The position numbers and the translations under genes were made by a program. Below the pieces are notes generated by a model that ran no database searches, was not told the DNA's origin, and saw nothing but the letters and a program-made list of their open reading frames with translations. A stretch of 45,017 nt of DNA from Holophagaceae bacterium (GTDB taxonomy: Bacteria; Acidobacteriota; Holophagae; Holophagales; Holophagaceae): positions 1-45,017 of the forward strand of contig JANYAS010000065.1 of the NCBI GenBank assembly GCA_025361205.1. Reading direction: 5' to 3'. This document shows positions 15,516 through 22,979 of this stretch, in pieces (position 1 is the stretch's first letter; each line of letters opens with the position of its first letter).

Positions 15516-15917
15516 ATGCAGCGCCCCGAACACCTCGAAGACCAGGTCCACTTCCTGCTGTCGAACCTGATCCAGCGCGAACTCCGTGATCCTGAGCTCG
15601 GCTTTCTCACCCTTACGGCCGTGCGCCTCTCCCCGGATCGCAGCGTCGCCAAGGTCTACTTCACGGTCCTCCCCGCCAACGGCGGCGACCAGGAGGCCCA
15701 GGATGCGCTTACCCGCAAGGCCCTGGGCCGCGCGGCGGGTTTCCTGCGCAACCAACTGGCCTCGCGCCTGAAAATGAAGCGTGTGCCGGAACTCCGGTTC
15801 TTTCCGGACGGAACCCTGGAAGAGGGCAACCAGATGGAGACGATCCTGGCGGAGCTCGAAAAGGAACGGGCCGCTCGGCCTCCAGATTCCGTGCCGGAAT
15901 CTGGAGATGGGAACTGA
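15516..15917 (+). CDS. rbfA: 30S ribosome-binding factor A
   Basis: A 133-residue KH-fold protein needed for 16S rRNA 5'-end maturation and cold adaptation. QRPEHLEDQVHFLLSNLIQRELRDPELGFLTLTAV shows the typical RbfA start, and SPDRSVAKVYFTVL, FLRNQLASRLKMKRVPELRF and a conserved DGTLEEGNQMETIL follow. The start is set by AAAGGA (15505-15510), five bases before ATG. TACAAT at 15490-15495 may be a -10. In most bacteria truB follows directly; here a restriction-modification pair lies between them. Confidence 0.95.
   Translation: MQRPEHLEDQVHFLLSNLIQRELRDPELGFLTLTAVRLSPDRSVAKVYFTVLPANGGDQEAQDALTRKALGRAAGFLRNQLASRLKMKRVPELRFFPDGTLEEGNQMETILAELEKERAARPPDSVPESGDGN
15880..15906 (+). repeat. Perfect 12-bp hairpin in the 3' end of rbfA
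   Basis: CTCCAGATTCCG (15880-15891) is followed by a 3-base loop (TGC) and its exact complement (15895-15906). It falls in the last codons of rbfA, 42 bases before the methyltransferase start. There is no T-tract. The arm resembles the unit CCTCCAGACTCC of the 160-bp repeat family. Confidence 0.7.
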
Positions 15918-15947
15918 AACATCCATAAACTAGTTGGGGGTTGTTGG

Positions 15948-17423
15948 ATGAAGACGGACTCCGGCAAAGGGCGCGACCATCGGAGTCTGCTTGGGCAATT
16001 CTTTACGCCTGCTCCGACTGCGGCCTTCCTGGCGTCCCTTTTCGAGCCGTTGCCTGAGGAGGTGAGGCTCCTCGACGCGGGGGCCGGGGAAGGGGCCCTC
16101 AGCCTTGCGGCGGTGCGCGAGATCTCCTGCAGCCACCCCCAGGTTCGTGCCCTGTCCTTGGTGGCCTACGAGGTGGATCCCGCTGCCCTACCCCTGCTTC
16201 ATGGAACCCTGGCGGGCTGTGGAGAGCTTTGCCAGAAGGCTGGGATCAAGTTCTCCTTTCAGGTGATTTCCCGCGATTTCATTGAAGATTCCAAGGACAT
16301 CCTCAGTGGCGGATTTTTCGCTGAGGATGTCCCCTCATTTCATGCGGCCATCGTCAACCCCCCCTACCGGAAGATCGCCTCGGACTCTCATGAACGGCGG
16401 GACCTGAGCGCCCTTGGCATCGAGACAAGCAATCTCTACACGGGATTCCTGGCACTCATCACCAAGCGGCTGGCTCCGAGGGGGCAGCTGGTGGCCATCA
16501 CGCCCAGGAGTTTCTGCAACGGACCCTACTTCCAGCCGTTCCGTAGGCAGTTCCTGGACGACATGGCCGTGCGGCGCCTGCACGTATTCGATTCCAGATC
16601 CGAGACCTTCAAGGGCAGCCAGGTCCTTCAGGAGACCATCATCTTCCATGCGCTTCGAGGCTTGCCCCAAGGTCCGACGGTTCATGTGTCATCGAGCCCG
16701 GGGGTCGACGCATCCGCGATGACCGAGGCCCATATTTCATTTGCCGAAATCGTCCACCCGGGCGACTGCCAGCGATTCATCCACATTCCATCCGGGGAGC
16801 AGCACCTTGCGGCCAAGCGCCGGGCTTCAGCCCTTCCGGCCATGCTGGATCAGCTGGGTTTGATGGTATCCACCGGGCGGGTGGTGGACTTCAGGCTCCG
16901 GGATTCCCTGCGTCCAGATCCCCAAGTGGATGCTGCACCCCTTGTCTACTCCAGCCATTTCAATGGGGGAAGCGTCCACTGGCCTTGGCTTGGTGGCAAG
17001 AAACCCAATGCGATTCTCGTGAACGATCAGACCCGCCCATGGTTAGTGCCTGCTGGCAGATATGTCCTTACCAAGCGGTTCACTTCGAAAGAGGAGAAGA
17101 GGCGTCTCGTGGCGTCGGTCTTTGATCCTTCTCAGGTCCCGGGGGATCTGGTCGGGTTCGAGAACCACTTGAACTACTTCCATGCATGCGGGGCTGGCCT
17201 GGATCGCGAGTTGGCCGCGGGATTGTTCGCTTATCTCAACTCCACGCTTGTGGATGACTACTCTCGGAGCTTCAGTGGGCATACCCAAGTGAACGCGACG
17301 GATCTCCGGAAGCTCCACTACCCTTCGAGGCAGACCCTGGAGGCGATTGGAAAAGGCCTGGAGCGACTGGACTTGGGACAGACTGAGATCGACGCGATTT
17401 TGGAAAGGCATATCCATGACTAA
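15948..17423 (+). CDS. Type II DNA adenine-N6 methyltransferase (M.PstI/M.BsuBI-like)
   Basis: The modification half of a type II system. Motif X is GQFFTP (residues 16-21), the SAM-binding motif I is DAGAGEGAL (43-51), and the catalytic motif IV is NPPY (137-140). This order and the NPPY form are those of gamma-type adenine N6 methyltransferases. The C-terminal half (residues ~270-490) would be the target-recognition part, with VYSSHFNGG, WPWLGGKKPNAI and a FxxYLNSTL motif seen in related enzymes. The length of 491 residues is normal. Given the PstI-type nuclease next door, the expected target is the A of CTGCAG. The coding sequence has lower GC than its flanks. Its last 8 bases overlap the nuclease gene. 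Confidence 0.92.
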   Translation: MKTDSGKGRDHRSLLGQFFTPAPTAAFLASLFEPLPEEVRLLDAGAGEGALSLAAVREISCSHPQVRALSLVAYEVDPAALPLLHGTLAGCGELCQKAGIKFSFQVISRDFIEDSKDILSGGFFAEDVPSFHAAIVNPPYRKIASDSHERRDLSALGIETSNLYTGFLALITKRLAPRGQLVAITPRSFCNGPYFQPFRRQFLDDMAVRRLHVFDSRSETFKGSQVLQETIIFHALRGLPQGPTVHVSSSPGVDASAMTEAHISFAEIVHPGDCQRFIHIPSGEQHLAAKRRASALPAMLDQLGLMVSTGRVVDFRLRDSLRPDPQVDAAPLVYSSHFNGGSVHWPWLGGKKPNAILVNDQTRPWLVPAGRYVLTKRFTSKEEKRRLVASVFDPSQVPGDLVGFENHLNYFHACGAGLDRELAAGLFAYLNSTLVDDYSRSFSGHTQVNATDLRKLHYPSRQTLEAIGKGLERLDLGQTEIDAILERHIHD

Positions 17424-18414
17424 TGGAGCCAAGGCCCGAAGCGGGCGAGCAACACCTTCCCGTCTCCGCGATGCCATGGCGATTCTTGAGTCGCTCGGAT
17501 TCCCGGCTCGGCAAAGAAATGAAGTCGCGGCGAACACCGTGTTCGCCCTCGCTGGCATGGGCCCAAGAAGCAAGTGGAGCCAAGCGGAATCCCCGCTGAT
17601 GGGAATAACACCAATCATCGAATTCATCGCCGCGAAGCATGGCGTCCGTTATGCGCCGAATACGCGGGAAACCGTGCGTGATGATGCGGTGAAGCATTTT
17701 ATCGAGCACGGGCTTTTCTTGAGGAACCCGGACCAGCCGGATCGTCCTGTTACCAGCCCCAAGACTGTCTATCAAATCGAGCCGCACGCCCTTATGCGGC
17801 TGCGGGCCTATGAAACCCAAGAATGGCCATCGTTGCTGGCCAACTATCTGGAGGGCTGGTCAGGGATCCTCAAAGAAATACAACGCGGAAGGTCGTTGGT
17901 CCGGATTCCCGTAACGCTTCCCGGGGGGGGAAAGCTCACCTTATCGCCGGGAGGCCAGAATCCGCTTATCCAGCAGATTGTCCACGAATTCTGTTCGCGA
18001 TTCGCCCCCGGCGGGGAAGTGCTCTACCTCGGTGACGCAGAGGATAAATTTATTCATCTTGTATCCGAACGTCTCAGCGAGCTCGGTGCCAGGCTCTCCT
18101 CGGCGGCCAAAATTCCTGATGTGATTGTCTTCGACAAGAGGAGAAATTGGCTGTTGCTCATCGAAGCTGTCACCAGCGCGGGCCCCGTGGATGGGAAGCG
18201 ACGGAAGGAGTTGAAGGCTCTTTTCGCCGGATGTTCGGTGGGGCTGGTCTTTGTAACCTGCTTCGAGACCCGGAAGGCGATGCAGGGATTTCTTTCGCAG
18301 ATCGCCTGGGAAAGCGAGGTCTGGATCGCCGAGGATTCTGAACATTTGATTCATTTCAACGGCGAGCGGTACCTTGGCCCCTACCCGGATGCTCTTCCCG
18401 GGGGGGGCGTCTGA
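17416..18414 (+). CDS. BsuBI/PstI-family type II restriction endonuclease
   Basis: A 332-residue restriction endonuclease. The C-terminal half is distinctive for the BsuBI/PstI family: VLYLGDAEDKFIHL (~202-215), IPDVIVFDKRRNWLLLIEAVTSAGPV (~233-258), GLVFVTCFETRKAM, IAWESEVWIAEDSEHLIHFNG and LGPY. The D235...E250 pair is a probable PD-(D/E)xK-like metal site. PstI and BsuBI cut CTGCAG, so that is the predicted target. The ATG at 17416 overlaps the methyltransferase stop by 8 bases, so the methyltransferase is translated first. The TGA at 18412-18414 shares its last base with the truB ATG. A hand count gives about 57% GC for 17641-17700 against 77% for 18721-18780 in truB, pointing to transfer. 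Confidence 0.93.
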   Translation: MTNGAKARSGRATPSRLRDAMAILESLGFPARQRNEVAANTVFALAGMGPRSKWSQAESPLMGITPIIEFIAAKHGVRYAPNTRETVRDDAVKHFIEHGLFLRNPDQPDRPVTSPKTVYQIEPHALMRLRAYETQEWPSLLANYLEGWSGILKEIQRGRSLVRIPVTLPGGGKLTLSPGGQNPLIQQIVHEFCSRFAPGGEVLYLGDAEDKFIHLVSERLSELGARLSSAAKIPDVIVFDKRRNWLLLIEAVTSAGPVDGKRRKELKALFAGCSVGLVFVTCFETRKAMQGFLSQIAWESEVWIAEDSEHLIHFNGERYLGPYPDALPGGGV

Positions 18415-19325
18415 TGGCGGCACAGGAGGCGCCCACACCCGGCATCCACCTCGTCCACAAGACCGTGGGCCGAAGCAGTTTTGATGTGGTGCGGGACTTC
18501 AAGCACCGGGCCTATGAAGCTGGGCAGAAGAAACTGGCCCTGGGTCACGGCGGCACGCTGGATCCCTTCGCCGATGGGTTGTTGCTGCTGCTGGCGGGTC
18601 AGGCCACGCGGCTGATGGACTTGATGCATCCCCTGCCGAAAACCTACGTGGCCGAATTGGCCTGGGGCGTGGAAACCGACACCTGCGATCTGCATGGGAA
18701 GCCCGTGTCGGAAGCCGATGCGGCACACCTGACCCTCGCGGCCCTGGAGGCCGCCCTGGCGCCCTTCCTGGGCTGGACAGAGCAGGTGCCCCCCACTACC
18801 AGCGCCAAGAAGATCGATGGCGAGTCCGCCTACAAGAAGGCCCACCGAGGCGAAGAGGTGGTGATGAAGCCCTGCCGGGTCTTCCTGCTCTCGGCCCGCT
18901 GGCTCTCCCACGACCTGCCCCGGCGGAGCACTCTGGAACTCACCTGCCGGGGCGGCTACTACGTGCGGAGTCTGGCCCGGGAACTGGGCCGCGTTCTGAG
19001 CTGCGGCGCCCACCTGAGGGCCTTACGCCGCACGGCCATCGGCCCCTGGATCGATCCGGGAGAAGGCCAGGAGCGCCTGCTCACCGGTGCGGACCTGCTG
19101 CCCTGGTGCCCCACGCGGGAACTCACCGAGGCCGAGGCCGACCACCTGGGCCATGGCCGCGCCATCGCCTTGGGCGAAACCCTTCCTGCGACCTGGGTCA
19201 TGCCCGAAGGCTTCCCCGATCCCAGCGCGCCCCTGCGCGCCATGCATCAGGGCCGTTTGGTGGCCCTGCTCCGGCCCAGCGAGGACGGCCTGCGGACCTT
19301 CGCGAACCTGCGCGGCGGACTATAA
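18414..19325 (+). CDS. truB: tRNA pseudouridine-55 synthase
   Basis: Forms pseudouridine 55 in the T loop of tRNAs. Typical segments are GIHLVHKTVGRSSFDVV, the catalytic-Asp region LGHGGTLDPFADGLLLLL (Asp in GTLDP), KTYVAELAWGVETDTCD, the thumb loop PPTTSAKKIDGESAYKKA, and CRGGYYVRSLARELG. The 303-residue length is normal, and a PUA-like tail probably occupies residues ~235-303. Its ATG overlaps the stop of the restriction endonuclease by one base (TGATG), so its translation is likely coupled to a restriction gene rather than to rbfA. Confidence 0.95.
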   Translation: MAAQEAPTPGIHLVHKTVGRSSFDVVRDFKHRAYEAGQKKLALGHGGTLDPFADGLLLLLAGQATRLMDLMHPLPKTYVAELAWGVETDTCDLHGKPVSEADAAHLTLAALEAALAPFLGWTEQVPPTTSAKKIDGESAYKKAHRGEEVVMKPCRVFLLSARWLSHDLPRRSTLELTCRGGYYVRSLARELGRVLSCGAHLRALRRTAIGPWIDPGEGQERLLTGADLLPWCPTRELTEAEADHLGHGRAIALGETLPATWVMPEGFPDPSAPLRAMHQGRLVALLRPSEDGLRTFANLRGGL

Positions 19326-19328
19326 CCT

Positions 19329-20177
19329 TTGAACACGTTTCATCGCCCCCCTCCCCGTGCCGCCCTGGTCTGTCCGGTTCGGGGGTGTTTGGAGCCCCTG
19401 ACTTGGGGCGATTCCCAAGTCTTTTGCACCAAGGGCCACCAGTTCGATCGCGCGAAAAGCGGCTACTGCAACCTGCTGCAGGTGCAGGAGCGGAAATCCA
19501 ATCGCCCGGGGGATTCCAAGGTCGCGGTCCAGGCCCGGCGGCGTTCCCTGGGACGCGGGTTGGGCGAAGACTTGAGGGACGCTCTGGGTGCCCGGGTGGC
19601 GCTGGGGGGCCTCCCTCCGCAATCGCTGGTGCTGGACGCGGGGTGTGGCGAAGGCTACTACCTGGCGGCCCTCTGCCAGCGCTTCGGGTTCGAAGGGTGG
19701 GGCGTCGATATTTCCACGCCCGCCATCGAAGCCGCCGCGCGAGCCTTTCCCATCGCCCGGTGGGTGGTGGCCAACGCGGACCGGCCCATGCCTTTTGCTG
19801 ATGGCTGCTTTGACGTCATCACCTCCATCACCGCCCGGAAGAACCCTCCGGAATTCGGGCGCCTGCTGGCAACCGGCGGACAGCTCCTGGTCGTTGTCGC
19901 CCATGAAGACGACCAAAAGGAGCTTCGCGGCGCTCTGTTCGGCGAGCTCCCCGAGTCGGATCGAGCCGGGGATACCAAGGCCGCCTTCGCATCGCTTTTC
20001 GCGCTCGAGGACGAGGCCGTCGTGAGCACCCGGGTGCTGCTGGACCCGCTGGGCCTGAGGGACCTGCTGATGGGCAGCTATCGCGGGGAACGCTTCAGTG
20101 CCCAGGAGGGCCTGGCTGGGTTGGAGCCGCTGGCAGTGACTTTGAGCTACCGCCTGCTGAGTTTCCGCCGGCGATAG
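19329..20177 (+). CDS. RlmA-like 23S rRNA (guanine-N1) methyltransferase
   Basis: Resembles RlmA(I)/(II), which methylate N1 of G745 or G748 in 23S rRNA. The N-terminal zinc site (CPVRGC...FCTKGHQFD) leads into the hallmark AKSGYCNLLQVQERKSNRPGDSK. The SAM motif is LVLDAGCGEGYYLAAL (residues ~98-113), followed by GVDISTPAIEAAARA and VANADRPMPFADGCFDVI. The length of 282 residues is slightly longer than E. coli RlmA. Translation probably starts at TTG 19329, three bases after the truB stop; no better in-frame start precedes the zinc motif. It is co-directional with truB. The base specificity is inferred from the family. Confidence 0.87.
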   Translation: MNTFHRPPPRAALVCPVRGCLEPLTWGDSQVFCTKGHQFDRAKSGYCNLLQVQERKSNRPGDSKVAVQARRRSLGRGLGEDLRDALGARVALGGLPPQSLVLDAGCGEGYYLAALCQRFGFEGWGVDISTPAIEAAARAFPIARWVVANADRPMPFADGCFDVITSITARKNPPEFGRLLATGGQLLVVVAHEDDQKELRGALFGELPESDRAGDTKAAFASLFALEDEAVVSTRVLLDPLGLRDLLMGSYRGERFSAQEGLAGLEPLAVTLSYRLLSFRRR

Positions 20178-20240
20178 ATCCTACGGCGGTGGCGGAGACT
20201 CTGGATGCGATAGGGTTTTCTACCTAAGGAGACCCACGCC

Positions 20241-21134
20241 ATGGTTGCCGATATCGCCCTGCTGGCCGACCTGCCCTTGTTCTCCACCCTTGGGCAGGAG
20301 GAACTGACCCTCCTGTCCCAGGCGGTCGAAGTGCTCCGTCTCCAGCCTGGCCAGTCCTTATTCAAGGCTGGGGACCCCGGGGAGGCCATGTACATCGTCA
20401 CCTCCGGTGAGATGGAGATCTCCGTGGTGGATCGGGCCGGGCAGAAGATCATCCTCACGGGGCGTCATCGGGGCGATGTCTTCGGTGAGCTGGCCATGCT
20501 GGATGCCGGCACCCGCACCGCCACGGCCACGGCCCTCGTATCTACCGAATTGCTCGAGCTGGACCGCTCCGACCTGCTGCTGCTCGTCACCCAGAAACCG
20601 GAGGCGGCCCTGCACCTGCTCGGTGCCATGGGGGCCATGACTCGCAAGGCCGATCTTCTCCTGCGCACCCGCGTGGCGCGCAATGTTCAAGATGAAATCG
20701 AGGACCAGCGTTCACTGCTCGAGAAGATGACGGACTGGATGGCGAACTTCTCCGGCAGCATCACCTTCCTCCTGCTGAACGCAGGCTGGTTCGGGCTTTG
20801 GATCTACCTCAACGTCAGCGGGAAGGCCTCCTTCGACCCTTACCCCTTCGGGTTCCTCACCATGGTCGTGTCTCTTGAAGCCATCATTCTTTCCATCCTC
20901 GTCCTCCTCGCCCAGAACCGGCAGGCGGCCAAGGATCACATCCGGGACGATGTCGAGTATGAAATCAACGTGAAGGCCGAGCTGGAGATTGCCCACCTCC
21001 ACGAAAAGGTAGAGGAGTTGACGGATCAGTTTCGCCAGCGGCTGGATCGCATGGAAACAATGCTTGTCTCATCAAGGGAGACTCGATCCGAGGGTCTCTC
21101 CGCCGGTGGGGCCCCGGGATCGCGTCATCCTTGA
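20241..21134 (+). CDS. Cyclic-nucleotide-binding domain protein fused to DUF1003 membrane domain
   Basis: The product is 297 residues. Residues ~5-125 form a CNB (CRP-like) domain with AMYIVTSGEMEISVVD and the phosphate-binding cassette GDVFGELAMLDAGTRTATA, in which the Glu and Arg are kept. Residues ~150-265 form a DUF1003 domain: WMANFSGSITFLLLNAGWFGLWIYLN (helix 1), DPYPFGFLTMVVSLEAIILSILVLL (helix 2), then AQNRQAAKDHIRDDVEYEINVKAELEI. A C-terminal coiled coil follows (HLHEKVEELTDQFRQRLDRME). The architecture suggests a membrane protein gated or localised by a cyclic nucleotide; DUF1003 has no assigned function that I know of. AAGGAG at 20226-20231 supports the start. Its 3' end overlaps a convergent gene by 10 bases. 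Confidence 0.88.
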   Translation: MVADIALLADLPLFSTLGQEELTLLSQAVEVLRLQPGQSLFKAGDPGEAMYIVTSGEMEISVVDRAGQKIILTGRHRGDVFGELAMLDAGTRTATATALVSTELLELDRSDLLLLVTQKPEAALHLLGAMGAMTRKADLLLRTRVARNVQDEIEDQRSLLEKMTDWMANFSGSITFLLLNAGWFGLWIYLNVSGKASFDPYPFGFLTMVVSLEAIILSILVLLAQNRQAAKDHIRDDVEYEINVKAELEIAHLHEKVEELTDQFRQRLDRMETMLVSSRETRSEGLSAGGAPGSRHP

Positions 21135-21388
21135 ACGGGCACCCGTGCGGCGAGGTCGTCAAGGACCTTGAGCATCTGCTGGCACTCCTCACAGCTGGTC
21201 TGGGGAGTGCCGCAGGGGAAGCCATCGCTCTGCATGCCGAGGCAGCGGGGCTGCTGGATGAACCGCATCAGTTCAGCCAGAAGGCCGGAGACTTTTGAAC
21301 GCAACGGACTGTCCGGGATCTCCCGGAGGGCCATGACGATCTTCCATTCCTCAGTGCTGAGGGTGGTCTGGATGGCGGTATCCGTCAT
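21125..21388 (-). CDS. Small cysteine-containing protein, function unknown
   Basis: An 87-residue protein supported by a GGAGG Shine-Dalgarno sequence five bases before ATG. The first half is helical (LSTEEWKIVMALREIPDSPLRSKVSGLLAELMRFI). The second half holds four cysteines in CLGMQSDGFPCG...SCEECQQM, possibly a small metal site or disulfides. Its end overlaps the convergent DUF1003 gene by 10 bases. I do not recognise a family. Confidence 0.72.
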   Translation of the reverse strand: MTDTAIQTTLSTEEWKIVMALREIPDSPLRSKVSGLLAELMRFIQQPRCLGMQSDGFPCGTPQTSCEECQQMLKVLDDLAARVPVQG

Positions 21389-21442
21389 GGCTGCCTCCGA
21401 GTCGTCACAGGAGCAAATGCAAAAGAACCAAAGAAAAGAGAT

Positions 21443-21524
21443 TCACCACCAAGGCACCAAGATCACCAAGAACTGCTGGGGATTTTTCTTTTCCTTTCTT
21501 GGTGCCTTGGTGTCTTGGTGGTGA
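21443..21524. repeat. Inverted array of CACCAAG units
   Basis: Three CACCAAG heptamers (21447, 21455, 21464) face three CTTGGTG heptamers (21498, 21506, 21514) across a 23-base T-rich loop (21473-21495). The unit spacing is 8-9 bp. The whole would fold into a ~29-bp imperfect stem. On the minus strand it is followed by a T-rich tract, so it may also stop transcription coming from the oxidoreductase genes. Confidence 0.85.
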
Positions 21525-21548
21525 TCATTTCTAGCATCCAAACCTGTA

Positions 21549-22979
21549 TCAGCCGCGGATGGCTTCTACCGATTTGATGCCCCAGGCGAAGGCTTCCTCG
21601 TTCAGGGGGATCAGGGCGCACTTGTCCTTCAGGGCCACGCGGATGGCCGTGAGGAAGGTTTCCTTGGGGAAGATGCCCGTGGCGGCTTGGAGGGCGCCCA
21701 GGGCCACGATGTTCTTCACCACCGCCTTGCCCAGGTCGGTGGCGATGCCAGTGAAGGGCACCGGAAAGAGCTTGATGCTGGGATCCAGCACGGGTGGTTC
21801 AGTCACCACGGAGCTGTCATAGATCACGTAGCCACCTTTGCGGACCGTGGGGCCGAACTTGGCGAGGCTCGGCGCGTTGAAGGCGATGAGCACCTGGGGA
21901 TCGGGGGATCCGGGGTTCAGCACTTCCTCTTCGGCCACGTGGATATCCGCGTAGGAGGTGCCGCCACGGCTTTCGGGGCCGTAGCTGGGGATGTGGGTGG
22001 CGTCAAAGCCTTCGTTGATGGCGGCGCGGGCGATGAGCATGGCCGCGGTTTGGGCACCATCACCACCGGACCCGGCCAGCTTGAGCGAGATGTCATTCAG
22101 GGCGAGCTGGGTGGGGAAGCCCTGGCAGTTGCGCACGGGATGTTCGTAGGTGGCACCGGCGAGGCTGAGAATCTTTTCGCCCTGGAAGCTGGGCGGGTTC
22201 CGCTTGAACCAGGGATCGACGGTGACGTCCTTCTTCACTCCGAGCGGGTACACGGGCTCCATGCACTCCTTGACCCACTTCTCGTTTTCCTCGGGAGTCA
22301 TTTTCAGGTGGGTGGGGCACTCGGCCAGCACCTCAATGAAGGAGTAGCCGCGGCCTTCGACCTGCAGCTTGAGGGCCTTCTGGATGGCCTTCTTGGCCTT
22401 GATGCGCTGCTTGGCGTCGTAAAGGGCCACGCGCTCGACATAGATGGGGCCATCGAGGCCCGCGATGAGCTCGGCCATCTTCATGGGCTGGCCGTTGTAC
22501 TGGTTCCGGCCCGAGGGGCTGGTGGAGCTGGTCTGGCCCATGAGGGTGGTCGGGGCCATCTGGCCGCCGGTCATGCCGTAGATGGCGTTGTTGATGAAGA
22601 TGACGGTGATGGGGGCGCCCAGCTGGGCCGTGGCAATGGTTTCGGCGAGGCCGATGGAGGCCAAGTCGCCATCGCCCTGGTAGCTGATGACCACGCTGTC
22701 CGGGTTGGCGAACTTGTGCCCGAGGGCCACCACGGAGGCGCGGCCATGGGCGGCCTGGCTGTTGCCCACATCGAAGTAGTAGTAGAGGAACACGGAGCAG
22801 CCCACGGGGCTGATGGCCACCGTGCGGTCCTGGATGCCCAGCTCGTCGATGGCCTCGGCCAGGAACTTGTGGGCCAGCCCGTGGCCGCAGCCGGGGCAGT
22901 AGTGGGTGGCATGACCCTTCAGCCCTTCGGCGTGGGAGTGGCGTTCGAACTTGTCGTAGAAGACGCTGGCCTTGCTCAT
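21549..22979 (-). CDS. 2-oxoacid:ferredoxin oxidoreductase, fused beta (TPP) and gamma subunits
   Basis: Catalyses CoA-dependent oxidative decarboxylation of a 2-oxoacid with ferredoxin as acceptor. Residues 1-~270 are the TPP-binding beta subunit: CPGCGHG at 28-34, GDGDLASIG from 102, and NNAIYGMTGGQ from ~130, including the metal/TPP residues. Residues ~285-476 are a gamma subunit (LKLAGSGGDGAQTAAMLIARAA, SYGPESRGGTSYADI). In many organisms these are separate genes. ATG overlaps the stop of the upstream delta-alpha gene by 4 bases (ATGA). The partner sequence resembles VorB, so branched-chain 2-oxoacids are the likely substrates. 2-oxoglutarate or an aryl-oxoacid cannot be excluded. Confidence 0.9.
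   Translation of the reverse strand: MSKASVFYDKFERHSHAEGLKGHATHYCPGCGHGLAHKFLAEAIDELGIQDRTVAISPVGCSVFLYYYFDVGNSQAAHGRASVVALGHKFANPDSVVISYQGDGDLASIGLAETIATAQLGAPITVIFINNAIYGMTGGQMAPTTLMGQTSSTSPSGRNQYNGQPMKMAELIAGLDGPIYVERVALYDAKQRIKAKKAIQKALKLQVEGRGYSFIEVLAECPTHLKMTPEENEKWVKECMEPVYPLGVKKDVTVDPWFKRNPPSFQGEKILSLAGATYEHPVRNCQGFPTQLALNDISLKLAGSGGDGAQTAAMLIARAAINEGFDATHIPSYGPESRGGTSYADIHVAEEEVLNPGSPDPQVLIAFNAPSLAKFGPTVRKGGYVIYDSSVVTEPPVLDPSIKLFPVPFTGIATDLGKAVVKNIVALGALQAATGIFPKETFLTAIRVALKDKCALIPLNEEAFAWGIKSVEAIRG

Noticed and set aside
21443..21524. CRISPR-like short repeats.
   Set aside because: Units are only 7 bp at 8-9-bp spacing and inverted; there are no spacers and no cas genes nearby.
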